Shown here piece by piece: positions 17,441 through 27,128 of a DNA stretch of 53,379 nt (position 1 is the first letter of the stretch; each line of letters opens with the position of its first letter). The position numbers were made by a program, and so were the translations under genes. Source of the DNA: Pseudomonas sp. AL03 (GTDB lineage: Bacteria > Pseudomonadota > Gammaproteobacteria > Pseudomonadales > Pseudomonadaceae); contig NZ_JASBRE010000031.1 in NCBI RefSeq assembly GCF_029960815.1, forward strand, positions 1-53,379, written 5' to 3'. A model generated the notes under the pieces. That model did no database searches and was not told where the DNA came from. It was given only the letters and a program-made list of their open reading frames with translations.

Positions 17441-17989
17441 ACTAGTCAATGCGCGGGATAAACACAAACCCACCGGACATCAATTCTTTTGATGATTCAA
17501 ATCATGAAGCCGAATTTTTTATTTTTATGTGACCTGTTCAAGATGGCGCCATCACACATGCTTTGGATGAAAACTTCATGAATCTAAACTTTGCCTTTGC
17601 GTGCATGATCGTGGTCTCGTTTGCGATTGCGTTGGGGCACGCCTGATCAGCGCAAGCCAATGGCGATACGCACCTTCCTCTCTCCAGAGTCAACTGATGC
17701 TTTTTTCCCTTGTATCGAACGGCTCGCCTCTCACGCCTGAACAGCCTGCGCGGTGGCAGGCGGCCTGATCTTGAGCGGACACACCGGCGGCGGTCCGGGC
17801 AGCGTAGTGGCGGTCTATCGCTGCGCTTATGGCGTCGACGCGGCGAGTAGAAAAACCATAACCCTTGCCAAACATGGTCTATAACCAGTGTCGACATGAT
17901 TTGGATCAGGGGACCTTGAAGGCTCCCTCGGTAAATTGATCTCTTGAAAAACAGCAGACAAGTGAGTGTCCGCTAGGAGATTCCCCCGC
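17441..17989 (+). promoter_or_regulatory. Long leader region of ornithine decarboxylase, possible uORFs
   Basis: No full gene is supported in these 549 bp between the divergent regulator and speF. Two short plus-strand reading frames are visible: 17578-17646 (22 residues, hydrophobic) and 17660-17740 (26 residues, ending ERLASHA). Neither has a strong ribosome binding site. Inducible speF genes of gammaproteobacteria are controlled by an ornithine-sensing leader peptide, so a leader function is plausible here but unproven. The 119-codon minus-strand frame over this region looks spurious. Confidence 0.35.
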
Positions 17990-20173
17990 ATGAAAGCCCT
18001 GAAAATAGCCGCCAGTGATTCCGCGTTCGATTGTTTCCACACCTCCCGAGAAGTGATTTCACTCAATCAAACTGACTACACCGACGTCGCGGTTGCGGTG
18101 TTCTCTGTCGAGGATGTGATGGCGGGCGCCCTGGACGCCCTGCAGCGAACCGGTTTCGATATCCCCATTTTCCTCGTCGCCTCTCCTGGTTCCGGCAACC
18201 GCGCTCGGGACGTCTACAAGCACCTGCAGGACGTATTGCTTCAGGTGAATGGCATTTTTGACCCCTCGCGCAACAACGCCGAATACCATGGCAACCAGCT
18301 GGAGACAGCGGCAAAAGCCTATGAGGAAAGTCTCCTGCCGCCCTTCTTCGACGCGCTCAAGCACTACACCGAATCGGCCAACGCTACGTTCGCCTGCCCT
18401 GGCCACCAGGGCGGCCAGTTTTTCCGCAAACACCCGGCTGGCCGGCAGTTCTTCGACTTCTTCGGCGAGACCCTGTTTCGCGCCGACATGTGCAACGCCG
18501 ACGTCAAGCTCGGTGACTTGCTGATCCACGAAGGTCCGGCACTTCTGGCGCAAAAACACGCGGCGCAGGTGTTCAACGCCGACAAGACCTACTTCGTACT
18601 CAATGGCACATCGGCCTCCAACAAGGTAGTCACCAACGCGTTGCTCACGCCTGGCGACCTGGTGCTGTTCGACCGCAACAACCACAAATCCATTCATCAA
18701 GGTGCATTGATCCAGGCAGGGGCTACCCCGGTTTACCTGGAAACCGCGCGCAACCCCTATGGGTTCATCGGCGGGATTGACGCCCATTGTTTCGAAGAAG
18801 ATTACCTGCGCGAACTCATCAGCGAAGTCGCACCGGACAAGGCCCAACTGCCACGGCCGTTTCGCCTGGCGATCATTCAGCTGGGAACCTATGACGGCAC
18901 CATCTACAACGCCAGACAAGTCGTCGATCGCATCGGCAAACTGTGCGACTACATCCTGTTTGACTCGGCGTGGGTGGGCTACGAACAGTTCATTCCGATG
19001 ATGAAGGATTGCTCGCCGCTGCTGCTTGACCTGCATGAAAACGACCCCGGTATCTTTGTCACGCAATCGGTGCACAAACAGCAGGCGGGATTTTCCCAGG
19101 CTTCGCAGATCCACAAGAAAGATCGCCATATCAAGGGCCAGGCCCGTTATTGCAACCATGCACGGCTGAACAACGCCTTCATGTCCCAAGCGTCTACCAG
19201 CCCTTTTTACCCGCTGTTCGCCTCACTGGATGTGAACGCGCGTATCCATTCCGGGCGCAGTGGCCAGCGGCTGTGGGAAGACTGCGTGAAGTTCGGTATT
19301 GATGCGCGCAAGTTGATTCTGGAAGCGTGCACCATGGTCCGCCCCTTCGTGCCGGACACCATTGACGGACGCCCATGGCAGGACCATCCGACTGAGGTCA
19401 TCGCCAACGACATCCGGTTTTTCGAGTTCCATCCGAAGGATCGCTGGCACGCGTTCGGCGGTTACGCCGACAAGCAATACTTCATCGACCCCTGCAAGTT
19501 GCTGTTCACCACGCCAGGCATCGACCCGGTCGATGGCAGCTACACCGACTTCGGTATCCATGCCGGCATCCTCGCCAACTTCCTGCGGGAAAATGGCATC
19601 GTTCCGGAAAAATGCGACCTGAACTCGATTCTGTTCCTGCTCACCCCGGCCGAAGACTGGGCGAAGATGACCCACCTTGCCTCTCAGATCGCGCGTTTCG
19701 AACGCTTCATCAGCGATGACGCGCCGATGAGCCGGGTGTTGCCGGCCATCTATGCGCAGCACCAGGAGCGCTATCGCAACTACACCATTCGTCAACTCTG
19801 CCAGGAGATGCACGACCTCTACCGCACCCACAACGTCCAGCAATTGCAGAAGGCGATGTTCCGCAAAGAACACTTCCCGAAAAAGGCCATGAACCCTCAG
19901 GCAGCACAGTTCGAATTCATCCGTGGCAACGTCGAACTGGTGGCGCTGGCAGACGCCGAGGGTCGCATCGCTGCCGAAGGCGCCCTTCCCTATCCGCCCG
20001 GCGTGCTTTGCGTAGTGCCCGGGGAAATATGGGGGGGTTCAGTGCTCAAGTACTTCCTGGCGCTGGAGGAAGGTATCAACTCACTGCCTGGCTTCACGCC
20101 GGAACTACAGGGCGTGTACTTGAAACAGGAAGGGGGTCGCATTCGCGCCTATGGGTACGTGATCAAGACTTGA
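17990..20173 (+). CDS. speF: Ornithine decarboxylase (SpeF/SpeC type)
   Basis: A 727-residue PLP-dependent fold-I decarboxylase that converts ornithine to putrescine and CO2. The N-terminal wing domain (about 1-105) is followed by the PLP domain; the Schiff-base lysine lies in QSVHKQQAGFSQ. FVLNGTSASNKVV and FDRNNHKSIHQGAL are the usual cofactor and substrate motifs. The start MKALKIAASDS resembles enterobacterial SpeF, and TAGGAG precedes the ATG at 17990; an in-frame GTG lies 24 bases upstream. Enterobacterial speF is followed by the potE antiporter, but here an MHS-type transporter follows 228 bp later. Confidence 0.93.
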   Translation: MKALKIAASDSAFDCFHTSREVISLNQTDYTDVAVAVFSVEDVMAGALDALQRTGFDIPIFLVASPGSGNRARDVYKHLQDVLLQVNGIFDPSRNNAEYHGNQLETAAKAYEESLLPPFFDALKHYTESANATFACPGHQGGQFFRKHPAGRQFFDFFGETLFRADMCNADVKLGDLLIHEGPALLAQKHAAQVFNADKTYFVLNGTSASNKVVTNALLTPGDLVLFDRNNHKSIHQGALIQAGATPVYLETARNPYGFIGGIDAHCFEEDYLRELISEVAPDKAQLPRPFRLAIIQLGTYDGTIYNARQVVDRIGKLCDYILFDSAWVGYEQFIPMMKDCSPLLLDLHENDPGIFVTQSVHKQQAGFSQASQIHKKDRHIKGQARYCNHARLNNAFMSQASTSPFYPLFASLDVNARIHSGRSGQRLWEDCVKFGIDARKLILEACTMVRPFVPDTIDGRPWQDHPTEVIANDIRFFEFHPKDRWHAFGGYADKQYFIDPCKLLFTTPGIDPVDGSYTDFGIHAGILANFLRENGIVPEKCDLNSILFLLTPAEDWAKMTHLASQIARFERFISDDAPMSRVLPAIYAQHQERYRNYTIRQLCQEMHDLYRTHNVQQLQKAMFRKEHFPKKAMNPQAAQFEFIRGNVELVALADAEGRIAAEGALPYPPGVLCVVPGEIWGGSVLKYFLALEEGINSLPGFTPELQGVYLKQEGGRIRAYGYVIKT

Positions 20174-20401
20174 GTCTTCACGCCTCCAGCGGCGTGTCAC
20201 CCTGGGGTTAAGCGTGATGACGAGTGGATATCTGCGCGAAGCCAATTATGCTTCAAGAAACCTTGCAGCGATGCGAGGCCGTCAGCCTGTGTGCATGCTT
20301 CGCGCAATTCGTCATCCGACGACATCAGCCCCAGGGCCTGGGTGCGGCAAAAAGGTAGTGAGGTACTCCGGCCTACAACAAGAGCAAGACGGAGAAGACT
20401 C

Positions 20402-22078
20402 ATGGCCGCAATCGACAACACTCCCACGGGCAGCGCGCCCCGCCACGGGATGACCAAGGAGGAGCGCAAGGTTATTTTCGCTTCGTCTCTGGGCACCGTG
20501 TTCGAGTGGTACGACTTCTACCTTTACGGCTCTCTCGCCGCGATTATTGCGAAGCACTTCTTCGCCGGCGTCAATGAGACGACGTCCTTCATCTTCGCGC
20601 TGCTCGCATTCGCCGCGGGGTTCGCCGTACGCCCCTTCGGCGCCATCGTGTTCGGCCGACTGGGCGACATGATCGGGCGCAAGCACACCTTTCTCATCAC
20701 CATTGTGATCATGGGTATCTCCACGGCCATCGTGGGCTTTTTGCCCGGCTATGCGACCATCGGCGTGGCGGCGCCGATCATCCTGATCACCCTGCGCCTG
20801 CTGCAAGGCTTGGCCCTGGGCGGTGAGTATGGCGGCGCGGCGACTTACGTGGCCGAACACGCGCCGAAAGGCAAGCGCGGCTACTTCACCTCGTGGATCC
20901 AGACCACCGCGACCCTCGGCCTGTTCCTTTCGCTGTTGGTGATCCTCGCCTGCCGCACCATCCTCGGCACCGAAGCCTTCGAGGCCTGGGGCTGGCGGAT
21001 CCCCTTCCTGCTGTCGATCCTGCTGCTGATCGTCTCGGTGTACATCCGCCTGCAACTCAGCGAGTCGCCGGTGTTTTTGAAGATGAAAGCCGAAGGCAAG
21101 TCCTCCAAGGCGCCGCTGACCGAATCCTTCGCCCGCTGGGACAACCTTAAGATCGTGATCATGGCCCTGCTCGGCGGCACTGCCGGCCAGGCCGTCGTCT
21201 GGTACACCGGGCAGTTCTATGCGCTGTTCTTCCTGCTGCAGACGCTGAAGATCGACCCGCAGACCGCCAACTTGCTGATTGCCGGCTCCCTGCTGATCGG
21301 CACGCCGTTCTTCGTCATATTCGGCAGCCTGTCCGACCGCATCGGCCGCAAAGGGATCATCATGGCCGGCTGCATTATCGCAGCGCTGACTTACTTCCCG
21401 ATCTTCCATGCGTTAACCCAATACGGTAACCCCGACGTGTTCATCGCACAGGAGAAGAACCCGGTCACGGTGATCGCCGATCCTGACCAGTGCTCGTTCC
21501 AGTTCGACCCGGTGGGCAAGGCCAAATTCACCAGCTCCTGCGACCTCGCCAAGACGGTGCTGGCGAAGAGGGCCATCCCCTACAAGAACGAGAAAGCTGA
21601 GCCTGGCGCCGTCGCGCAGGTCCGCATCGGCGACAAGGTGATCCCGAGTTTCGAGGGCACCGGCATGCCGGCCGCCGACTTCAAAGCCAAGAACGACGCC
21701 TTCGCCGCCACCCTCGGCACCGCCCTCAAGGACGCCGGCTACCCCGAGAAGGCCGACCCGGCCAAGACCAACTATCCGATGGTGCTGCTGCTCCTGACCA
21801 TCCTGGTGATCTACGTGACCATGGTCTACGGCCCGATCGCCGCCTGGCTGGTGGAGCTCTTCCCGGCGCGCATCCGCTACACCTCGATGTCGCTGCCGTA
21901 CCACATCGGCAATGGATGGTTCGGCGGCTTTCTGCCCACGGTGGCATTTGCCATGGTCGCGGCCACGGGTGATATCTACTACGGGCTGTGGTACCCCATC
22001 GTCATCGCCGTAATGACGGCCATTCTTGGCACGTTCTTCCTGCCGGAAACCAAGGATCGGGAAATTCATCACACCTAG
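20402..22078 (+). CDS. MFS transporter, metabolite:H+ symporter (MHS) family
   Basis: A 558-residue inner-membrane transporter with 12 predicted helices. Family signatures include SLGTVFEWYDFYLYGSLA at the start, the loop motif GRLGDMIGRKH, and GGEYGGAATYVAEHAP. Between the later helices sits a hydrophilic insert of about 110 residues (from about 375 to 485) that ordinary MHS members such as ProP lack. CGGAG precedes the ATG at 20402. The position after ornithine decarboxylase suggests a role with amino acid or polyamine metabolism, but MHS proteins usually carry carboxylates or compatible solutes. The substrate is unknown. Confidence 0.9.
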   Translation: MAAIDNTPTGSAPRHGMTKEERKVIFASSLGTVFEWYDFYLYGSLAAIIAKHFFAGVNETTSFIFALLAFAAGFAVRPFGAIVFGRLGDMIGRKHTFLITIVIMGISTAIVGFLPGYATIGVAAPIILITLRLLQGLALGGEYGGAATYVAEHAPKGKRGYFTSWIQTTATLGLFLSLLVILACRTILGTEAFEAWGWRIPFLLSILLLIVSVYIRLQLSESPVFLKMKAEGKSSKAPLTESFARWDNLKIVIMALLGGTAGQAVVWYTGQFYALFFLLQTLKIDPQTANLLIAGSLLIGTPFFVIFGSLSDRIGRKGIIMAGCIIAALTYFPIFHALTQYGNPDVFIAQEKNPVTVIADPDQCSFQFDPVGKAKFTSSCDLAKTVLAKRAIPYKNEKAEPGAVAQVRIGDKVIPSFEGTGMPAADFKAKNDAFAATLGTALKDAGYPEKADPAKTNYPMVLLLLTILVIYVTMVYGPIAAWLVELFPARIRYTSMSLPYHIGNGWFGGFLPTVAFAMVAATGDIYYGLWYPIVIAVMTAILGTFFLPETKDREIHHT

Positions 22079-22109
22079 GCAGGCACCCGCCCTCTCCCGC
22101 AGGGGAGAG

Positions 22110-22150
22110 GGAAATGGGGACGGACGGAAATGGGGACCGGAAATGGGGAC
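22110..22150. repeat. Three copies of a 12-bp repeat
   Basis: GGAAATGGGGAC occurs three times (22110-22121, 22126-22137, 22139-22150), followed by AGATCTATTT. A CCCTCTCC...GGGAGAGGG hairpin lies just upstream (about 22090-22111). The GGGGACAGAT-type sequence is a common dispersed motif in proteobacterial intergenic regions. Confidence 0.65.
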
Positions 22151-22170
22151 AGATCTATTTGTTCGGCCCG

Positions 22171-22327
22171 TTACGAGCGCAACACGCCAATCGCCCGTCG
22201 ATACTTTTCAATATGCTCCAGGTCTTCCCACAACGGCTGCGCGATCCGCGACAAGTCGCTGTTTTCTTCCAGGTCCGCCGGGCGCGGTGGCGGCGATGGC
22301 AATGGCGCGTTCCAGTGTCTGGTGCAT
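22171..22327 (-). pseudogene. Small HD-domain (RelA/SpoT-like) hydrolase, internally deleted
   Basis: The frame from ATG 22327 begins MHQTLERAIAIAATA, a typical start of small (p)ppGpp-hydrolase-like HD proteins. In another frame the end reads DLEENSDLSRIAQPLWEDLE and stops at TAA 22171, the typical C-terminus of the same family. The catalytic HD core between them is missing and the frames do not match (157 bp total). It is a clear remnant. Confidence 0.7.
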
Positions 22328-22408
22328 GTCGCTCTCCCTGGGTAATCGGCGTCCGCATTGCGACGAGGGGGTAAGCCTCCTCGACGCAATGCCCGTATAA
22401 ATCCGGAC

Positions 22409-22780
22409 TTAACCCAACAGATGCAGTGAGATGAGTTTCGAAATCTCGACCATCGACGTCTTCCCGGTGAATTCAAACTTCACTTTGCCCAGCGCCGAAA
22501 AGTAGATTTCCAGTTCAGAATCCAGGTCGAAGGTGCCCGAGGTTTCCACGGAGTAGGCGACGATGTTTTTGTAAGGCAGTGAGGTGAAGTCTTTTTTGCT
22601 GCCGGTGATGCCTTGTACATTGACCGCGATGATTCGTTTATTGGTAAACACCACGCCGTCGCGCATGGATTTGTAGGCATCAATGACGTGCTCGCCGTCC
22701 AGCAGCAGCGCGGTGACTCGCTCTGCATACTCGTTGTTTTGCTTGAGCTTGAAAAAGCCTTTGTTGTTGAAATCAATCAT
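22409..22780 (-). CDS. PH-domain-like protein (YvbH type)
   Basis: A 123-residue cytoplasmic protein whose core (about 25-120) matches bacterial PH-like domains: DGVVFTNKRIIAVNVQG followed by KKDFTSLPYKNIVAYSVETS and FDLDSELEIYF. Such proteins bind unknown ligands and are widespread. There is no membrane segment. It is a single gene flanked by the HD remnant and a divergently transcribed secreted-protein gene. Confidence 0.85.
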   Translation of the reverse strand: MIDFNNKGFFKLKQNNEYAERVTALLLDGEHVIDAYKSMRDGVVFTNKRIIAVNVQGITGSKKDFTSLPYKNIVAYSVETSGTFDLDSELEIYFSALGKVKFEFTGKTSMVEISKLISLHLLG

Positions 22781-22979
22781 CCGCCATTCCTTTCCTTAAA
22801 GAGTGTTCCCTGGATTGCCAGCGCGTGGCGTGGTGAGCATACCATCGGGTTTTCGCTTTTTGCGCCCCCTCCCGCAGCGGGCCTATAAAACGAATTGAAC
22901 CCCGCGCCTCATCGCGTTTTCGAAACCCTATAAGCGCGATTCTTGATCAAGTAAGGCGCCACTGGAGAGGAAATTCCCG

Positions 22980-23405
22980 ATGAACAGTAGACTGCTGTTT
23001 CTGCTTGCCAGCCTGAGTCCCACCCTGGTCATGGCTGAAGGCTGTGACGTGCTGACCCGCTCTCAAAGCCCTTCCGTTCCGGTGGTGGAATCTCATAGCT
23101 GCTATGAGTACGAAGGCATGCCGGTGAACGCCATCGATTGGTCATGCAGCAACGAGAGTAAAGACATGCTGGCCAGCACCAAGAAAAAAGTCGAACAGTG
23201 CGCCGATCGTTATCAGGCCACGTGTATCGCGACGTTGACGCAAGAATCGCTGGCCAACCCTCACTCAACCAGCAAGGACAAGAACAGCAAATCGCTCAAC
23301 ATTCCCGACAATGCTCAAGTGACTACGTATTACTACAACGCTGAGCATTTGAGTCAGGCGAAGATTGATTGCGAGTCGGGCGGTGGTCACTGGAAAGCGA
23401 AGTAG
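22980..23405 (+). CDS. Secreted Cys-containing protein, function unknown
   Basis: A 141-residue exported protein with signal peptide MNSRLLFLLASLSPTLVMAE and six cysteines in the mature part, suggesting disulphides in the periplasm. GAGAGGAAATT precedes the ATG. I do not recognise a domain. It is convergent with the following GNAT gene, whose stop is four bases away. Confidence 0.78.
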   Translation: MNSRLLFLLASLSPTLVMAEGCDVLTRSQSPSVPVVESHSCYEYEGMPVNAIDWSCSNESKDMLASTKKKVEQCADRYQATCIATLTQESLANPHSTSKDKNSKSLNIPDNAQVTTYYYNAEHLSQAKIDCESGGGHWKAK

Positions 23406-23409
23406 CTGT

Positions 23410-23883
23410 TCAAGAACGCAACAGCCCCTTCACCATTGGAATGCGAGCGAGTTGCAGGCCGGAGGGCGACGGGTAAATAGCCGTCTGCTCACCGACGAAA
23501 CCGCACCGCCGGTAGAACTGAGCAGCGTTCAACGTAGCGTCCAGTTTAACTTCCACCAGCCCCAAATCCCGTGCCAGACATTCAAGGTAATCCAGAATGC
23601 GCTTGCCAATGCCTCGCTGCATAAAGCCAGGCAGGACAAAAATCGCGCCGATTTCGCGCCTCTCCAGATCAAGCATTCCTGTCGCCACCGGTTCTCCCTG
23701 AATACACCCCAGATAAAAGTGTTTTTCCATCAGGTCGCAATATCCGTCCTCAGCGGCTCCTGCCGTCCAGACTTCCCGTTGCGCCGGGGTATAGGCGCCG
23801 ATGCATTGATGCCGTATCGCTTGAAAGCGAATGTCGAATGCCGTCCGGCAATCACCGTGATGGGCTCGTTTAATCTCTAACAT
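23410..23883 (-). CDS. GNAT-family N-acetyltransferase
   Basis: A 157-residue GNAT enzyme. The acetyl-CoA loop is PGFMQRGIGKRIL near residue 87, followed by a strand and the FYRRCGFVG motif near the C-terminus. The ATG at 23883 with CGGAG upstream gives MLEIKRAHHGD, the usual GNAT start, and is preferred over 23964. The substrate is not predictable. Confidence 0.88.
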   Translation of the reverse strand: MLEIKRAHHGDCRTAFDIRFQAIRHQCIGAYTPAQREVWTAGAAEDGYCDLMEKHFYLGCIQGEPVATGMLDLERREIGAIFVLPGFMQRGIGKRILDYLECLARDLGLVEVKLDATLNAAQFYRRCGFVGEQTAIYPSPSGLQLARIPMVKGLLRS

Positions 23884-24094
23884 TTCAATCTCCGTTAGCC
23901 AGTGGCGGACGGCGTTGGTGGAGGGCTGGCTTGTCCAATGTGAAGCGGAGGTAGAAAGCACCAAGCGATCACCTAAGCTCTAAGGGGAGACTTGCGCTGC
24001 GACACATTGATAGCACCACACTATGGAACACGCTCCATTAATGCGATTCCATGAACTGGTAAAAAGTTAGCCATTAACCAAAAAGGAGCCTCCC

Positions 24095-24463
24095 ATGTTC
24101 AAGCCCGGTCACCTGAATCGTACTAATACTCCTGGCATTCCCGGAGTCCCGGAATACAACATTGATGTCTTCTATGAAGTCCGCCGCAACCCCAAGGAAG
24201 GCATGCTGATGCACTTCAAAATGGTCGGAGAGGTATCAGGTAAAAGCTTCACTGAAGAATTCGATATGCACCGCGACACGGCCTTCAACTTTGCCAGCCG
24301 CGTGGCAAAGGCTGCGATCAAGCATGGAGTGCCGGCGAATGCCAGCCTCATCATGCGCGGGCACAAAGAATACGACGCGATGTACGAGGATATTCGCGAA
24401 AACCTCGGCGTCAAACCGGGTGATCCAGTCAATCGGGATAACGCTGAGAACGACCGTCGCTGA
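24095..24463 (+). CDS. DUF5064-like Pseudomonas protein
   Basis: A 122-residue soluble protein beginning MFKPGHLNR, with AAAAGGAG before the ATG. The pattern PGHL...YEVRRNPKEGMLMHFKMVG, EEFDMHRDTAFNFASRVA and a C-terminal YDAMYEDIRENLG matches my recollection of the DUF5064 family found in Pseudomonas. No function is known. It is convergent with the SulP gene 16 bp downstream. Confidence 0.75.
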   Translation: MFKPGHLNRTNTPGIPGVPEYNIDVFYEVRRNPKEGMLMHFKMVGEVSGKSFTEEFDMHRDTAFNFASRVAKAAIKHGVPANASLIMRGHKEYDAMYEDIRENLGVKPGDPVNRDNAENDRR

Positions 24464-24479
24464 GTGACTCCAATGCCAC

Positions 24480-26267
24480 TTAACGCGCCTCGTCCTGTCG
24501 ACCCGCCCCATCCACCGGATGGATCAAGAGATAGCTGTCGACTGCATCGTCTATGGTTGGAAAGAACGCCGTTTCGCCAAGCCGTGCGAAAAGACCGAAT
24601 CGTTTCAACTTGTCCTTGACCGGGTCCTTCATCTCGGCCACGCACAACTTGATGCCCACGGCGTGCAAGGTGTCGTCCAGCTCAGCCAGCATGTCGGCAG
24701 AGGTCACGTCTACACTGGTGACGGGTTCCGCCGCAACGACCAACCAGCGCACTGGCGTAGGCGATGCCGCCACTGCGTCGAGCACTCGGTCATTGAACAG
24801 TTCGGCGTTGGCGAAAAACAACGGCGCATCCCAGCGAAACAGTACCAGGCCGGGTATAAGGCGCGCGTCAGGATAGCGCTGGGTGTCGTGATACCCCTTG
24901 ACGCCATCGGCCCGCCCCAGTACCGCGGAATATGGCCGCCAGCCATCCCACAGAAATTCGATGACGGCTATCACAATGGCCAGGCCGATACCCTCGATCG
25001 CACCCAGCACGGCTACGCCGACGGTGCAGACAATCGACAACCAGAACTCCCAGCGCTGGATACGATAAATACGTCGCAGGTCGGCGACTTCAATCAGGCC
25101 GATAGCCGACGCGATCACAACCGCTGCCAGTGCGCTGCTGGGTAAACTCTGCAACAGGTTCGGCGCCACCACCAACAGCAGTGCAACAGCCAACGCGCCA
25201 ACAACGCCGGTCAACTGGGTTTTGGCGCCTGCGGCTTCGGCCACGGGGGTACGTGAAGAACTGCTACTGATTGGAAAGCCTTGGAAAAATCCAGCCGCCA
25301 GATTGGCAAAGCCGAGCCCTGCCATCTCGTGGTTCGGATCGACATAGGTACGGGTCCGTGCCGCATAGACACGAGAGAGCACGCTGGTATCGGCGAACGA
25401 CACCAGGGCGACGGCGCAACCGCCGATGAGCACGGGGACAATATCGGCGCGGGTGATCCAAGGGATGGCGAACGCAGGTAAACCTTGTGGAAGAGCACCG
25501 AGGACCGACACACCCGCGCGTGCGGCAAGGTCCAGCACACCGACGGCAACGGTCGCACCTGCCACCGCGATCAAGATGCTCGGCACGCGTTTGTAGTCCT
25601 TGAGCAGCAGGATCACGGCCAAGGTGGCTGCGCCGATCATGAACGCGGTCCAGTTGGTCTTTCCTTCCATCACCGCGGTGACGATAGCCCCTATGTTTCT
25701 CAACGGGCCGTCGGACTCAATCGAAATACCGAAAAACTTGGGTAATTGGCTGATCAAAACCGTGAGCGCAATCCCGTTCATGTACCCGTAGCGGATCGGT
25801 TTGGAAAGCAACTCCGTAATGAAGCCCAAACGCATGATGCCCGCCAGGATGCACACGACTCCTGAAACGATCGCCATCATGCCCGCAAGGGCGACGGCGC
25901 GATGCGGGTCGCCGCCCGACAGAGGCAGGACGACAGCAAGGATAACGGCGGCCAATGAAGAATCCGGGCCCAGCACCAGAATCCGGCTAGGCCCGAACAA
26001 TGCGTAAGCGACTAGCGGAACGATGGTCGCGTAGAGGCCATAGATGCCGGGTACGCCCGATGCCACGGCGTAGGCGATGCCGACGGGTACCAACATCGTG
26101 GTGAGCACCAGCCCGGCCATGATGTCGTGACGCAACCAGGCAACCTGGTATCCACGCAGTGTACGAAGTCCAGGAAGCCAGCGGCCCCAGCCGGTATCGT
26201 CGCCGGTATCCCGGCGTGCAATCCGGCCCGGTTCCGGGACGGGAGGCGAAGAATCCGAATGGCTCAT
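24480..26267 (-). CDS. SulP-family anion transporter with STAS domain
   Basis: A 595-residue SLC26/SulP transporter. The membrane part (about 40-455) holds roughly 14 segments with the signature GLYATIVPLVAYALFGPSR and the later GFFQGFPISSSSSRTPVAE motif. The cytoplasmic STAS domain (about 470-580) follows. Members carry sulfate, bicarbonate or dicarboxylates; the substrate cannot be fixed here. No carbonic anhydrase or sulfate assimilation gene is adjacent. A decayed ppk2 lies upstream on the same strand. Confidence 0.9.
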   Translation of the reverse strand: MSHSDSSPPVPEPGRIARRDTGDDTGWGRWLPGLRTLRGYQVAWLRHDIMAGLVLTTMLVPVGIAYAVASGVPGIYGLYATIVPLVAYALFGPSRILVLGPDSSLAAVILAVVLPLSGGDPHRAVALAGMMAIVSGVVCILAGIMRLGFITELLSKPIRYGYMNGIALTVLISQLPKFFGISIESDGPLRNIGAIVTAVMEGKTNWTAFMIGAATLAVILLLKDYKRVPSILIAVAGATVAVGVLDLAARAGVSVLGALPQGLPAFAIPWITRADIVPVLIGGCAVALVSFADTSVLSRVYAARTRTYVDPNHEMAGLGFANLAAGFFQGFPISSSSSRTPVAEAAGAKTQLTGVVGALAVALLLVVAPNLLQSLPSSALAAVVIASAIGLIEVADLRRIYRIQRWEFWLSIVCTVGVAVLGAIEGIGLAIVIAVIEFLWDGWRPYSAVLGRADGVKGYHDTQRYPDARLIPGLVLFRWDAPLFFANAELFNDRVLDAVAASPTPVRWLVVAAEPVTSVDVTSADMLAELDDTLHAVGIKLCVAEMKDPVKDKLKRFGLFARLGETAFFPTIDDAVDSYLLIHPVDGAGRQDEAR

Positions 26268-26316
26268 AGGACTGTAGCCCTTTGGTGTACTGCGCAGATT
26301 CGCTTAAACGTGCCCG

Positions 26317-27128
26317 TCAGAATTTTTCGGGAACTCGTCGGTGCGGATAATCCGGGTCGCGATAGCCGCCTGGCTTCTGCCGTTTGGGCAGTATCACCTC
26401 CTCGCGTGCTACATCCTTGTACGGGATACGGCTAAGCAAATCGGTGATGATGTTAAGACGGGCCCGCCGCTTGTCGTTCGAGTTGGCCACCCGCCATGGG
26501 GCATGTTCGGTGTCGGTCGCCCTGAACATGTCGTCACGCGCGCGTGAATAGTCATACCAGCGGCTGTATGACTGAGATCCATTGGGGTTAGCTTCCAGAT
26601 TTCGCGTCCGTCCTTGATGCGTGCCTCGAGCCGGCGGGTCTGCTCGTCTTCGCTGACTTCCAGCCAATACTTAAGCAGGATCACGCCCGAGTCGACGATT
26701 GCACGCTCCACGAGAGGCGTTGTCTTCATGAAACCGGCAACCTGCTCTTTAGTGCAGAACCCCATCACCCGCTCGACGCCCGCCCGGTTGTACCAACTAC
26801 GATCGAAGATCACCACTTCACCAGCCGCGGGAAGGTAAGGCAGGTAACGCTGGACATACATCTGGCTTTTCTCTCGATCACTCGGCGCAGTTAGCGCCAC
26901 CCCCCGAAAGACACGCGGGCTGATGCGTTCGGTGAGTGCCTTGATCGTCCCGCCCTTGCCCGCGCCATCGCGCCCCTCGAAGACGATACAGATCTTGATG
27001 CCCTTGGCTTTTACCCATTCCTGCCATTTGACCAGTTCGACGTGCAGGTGGCGCAGTTGTTCAAGATAATCCGTGTTCTTCAGTTTCAGGCTTTCACGCT
27101 TAGGGGCTTTCTTCTTGTCCTTTGCCAT
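26317..27128 (-). pseudogene. ppk2: Polyphosphate kinase 2, frameshifted
   Basis: PPK2 transfers phosphate between polyphosphate and nucleotides. The N-terminal two-thirds are intact: Walker A EGRDGAGKGGTIKAL and lid/Walker B FDRSWYNRAGVERVMGF. After IWKLTPMDL the frame is lost, and the expected continuation SYSRWYDYSRARDDMFRATD is in the next frame, running normally to PEKF at 26317. A single missing base near 26575 explains this. Without it the protein would be about 270 residues, the normal length. It may be a true mutation or a sequencing error. Confidence 0.88.

Noticed and set aside
17538..17897. 119-codon minus-strand frame upstream of speF
   Set aside because: Very Arg-rich with no domain, and it covers the probable speF leader; typical of an accidental frame.
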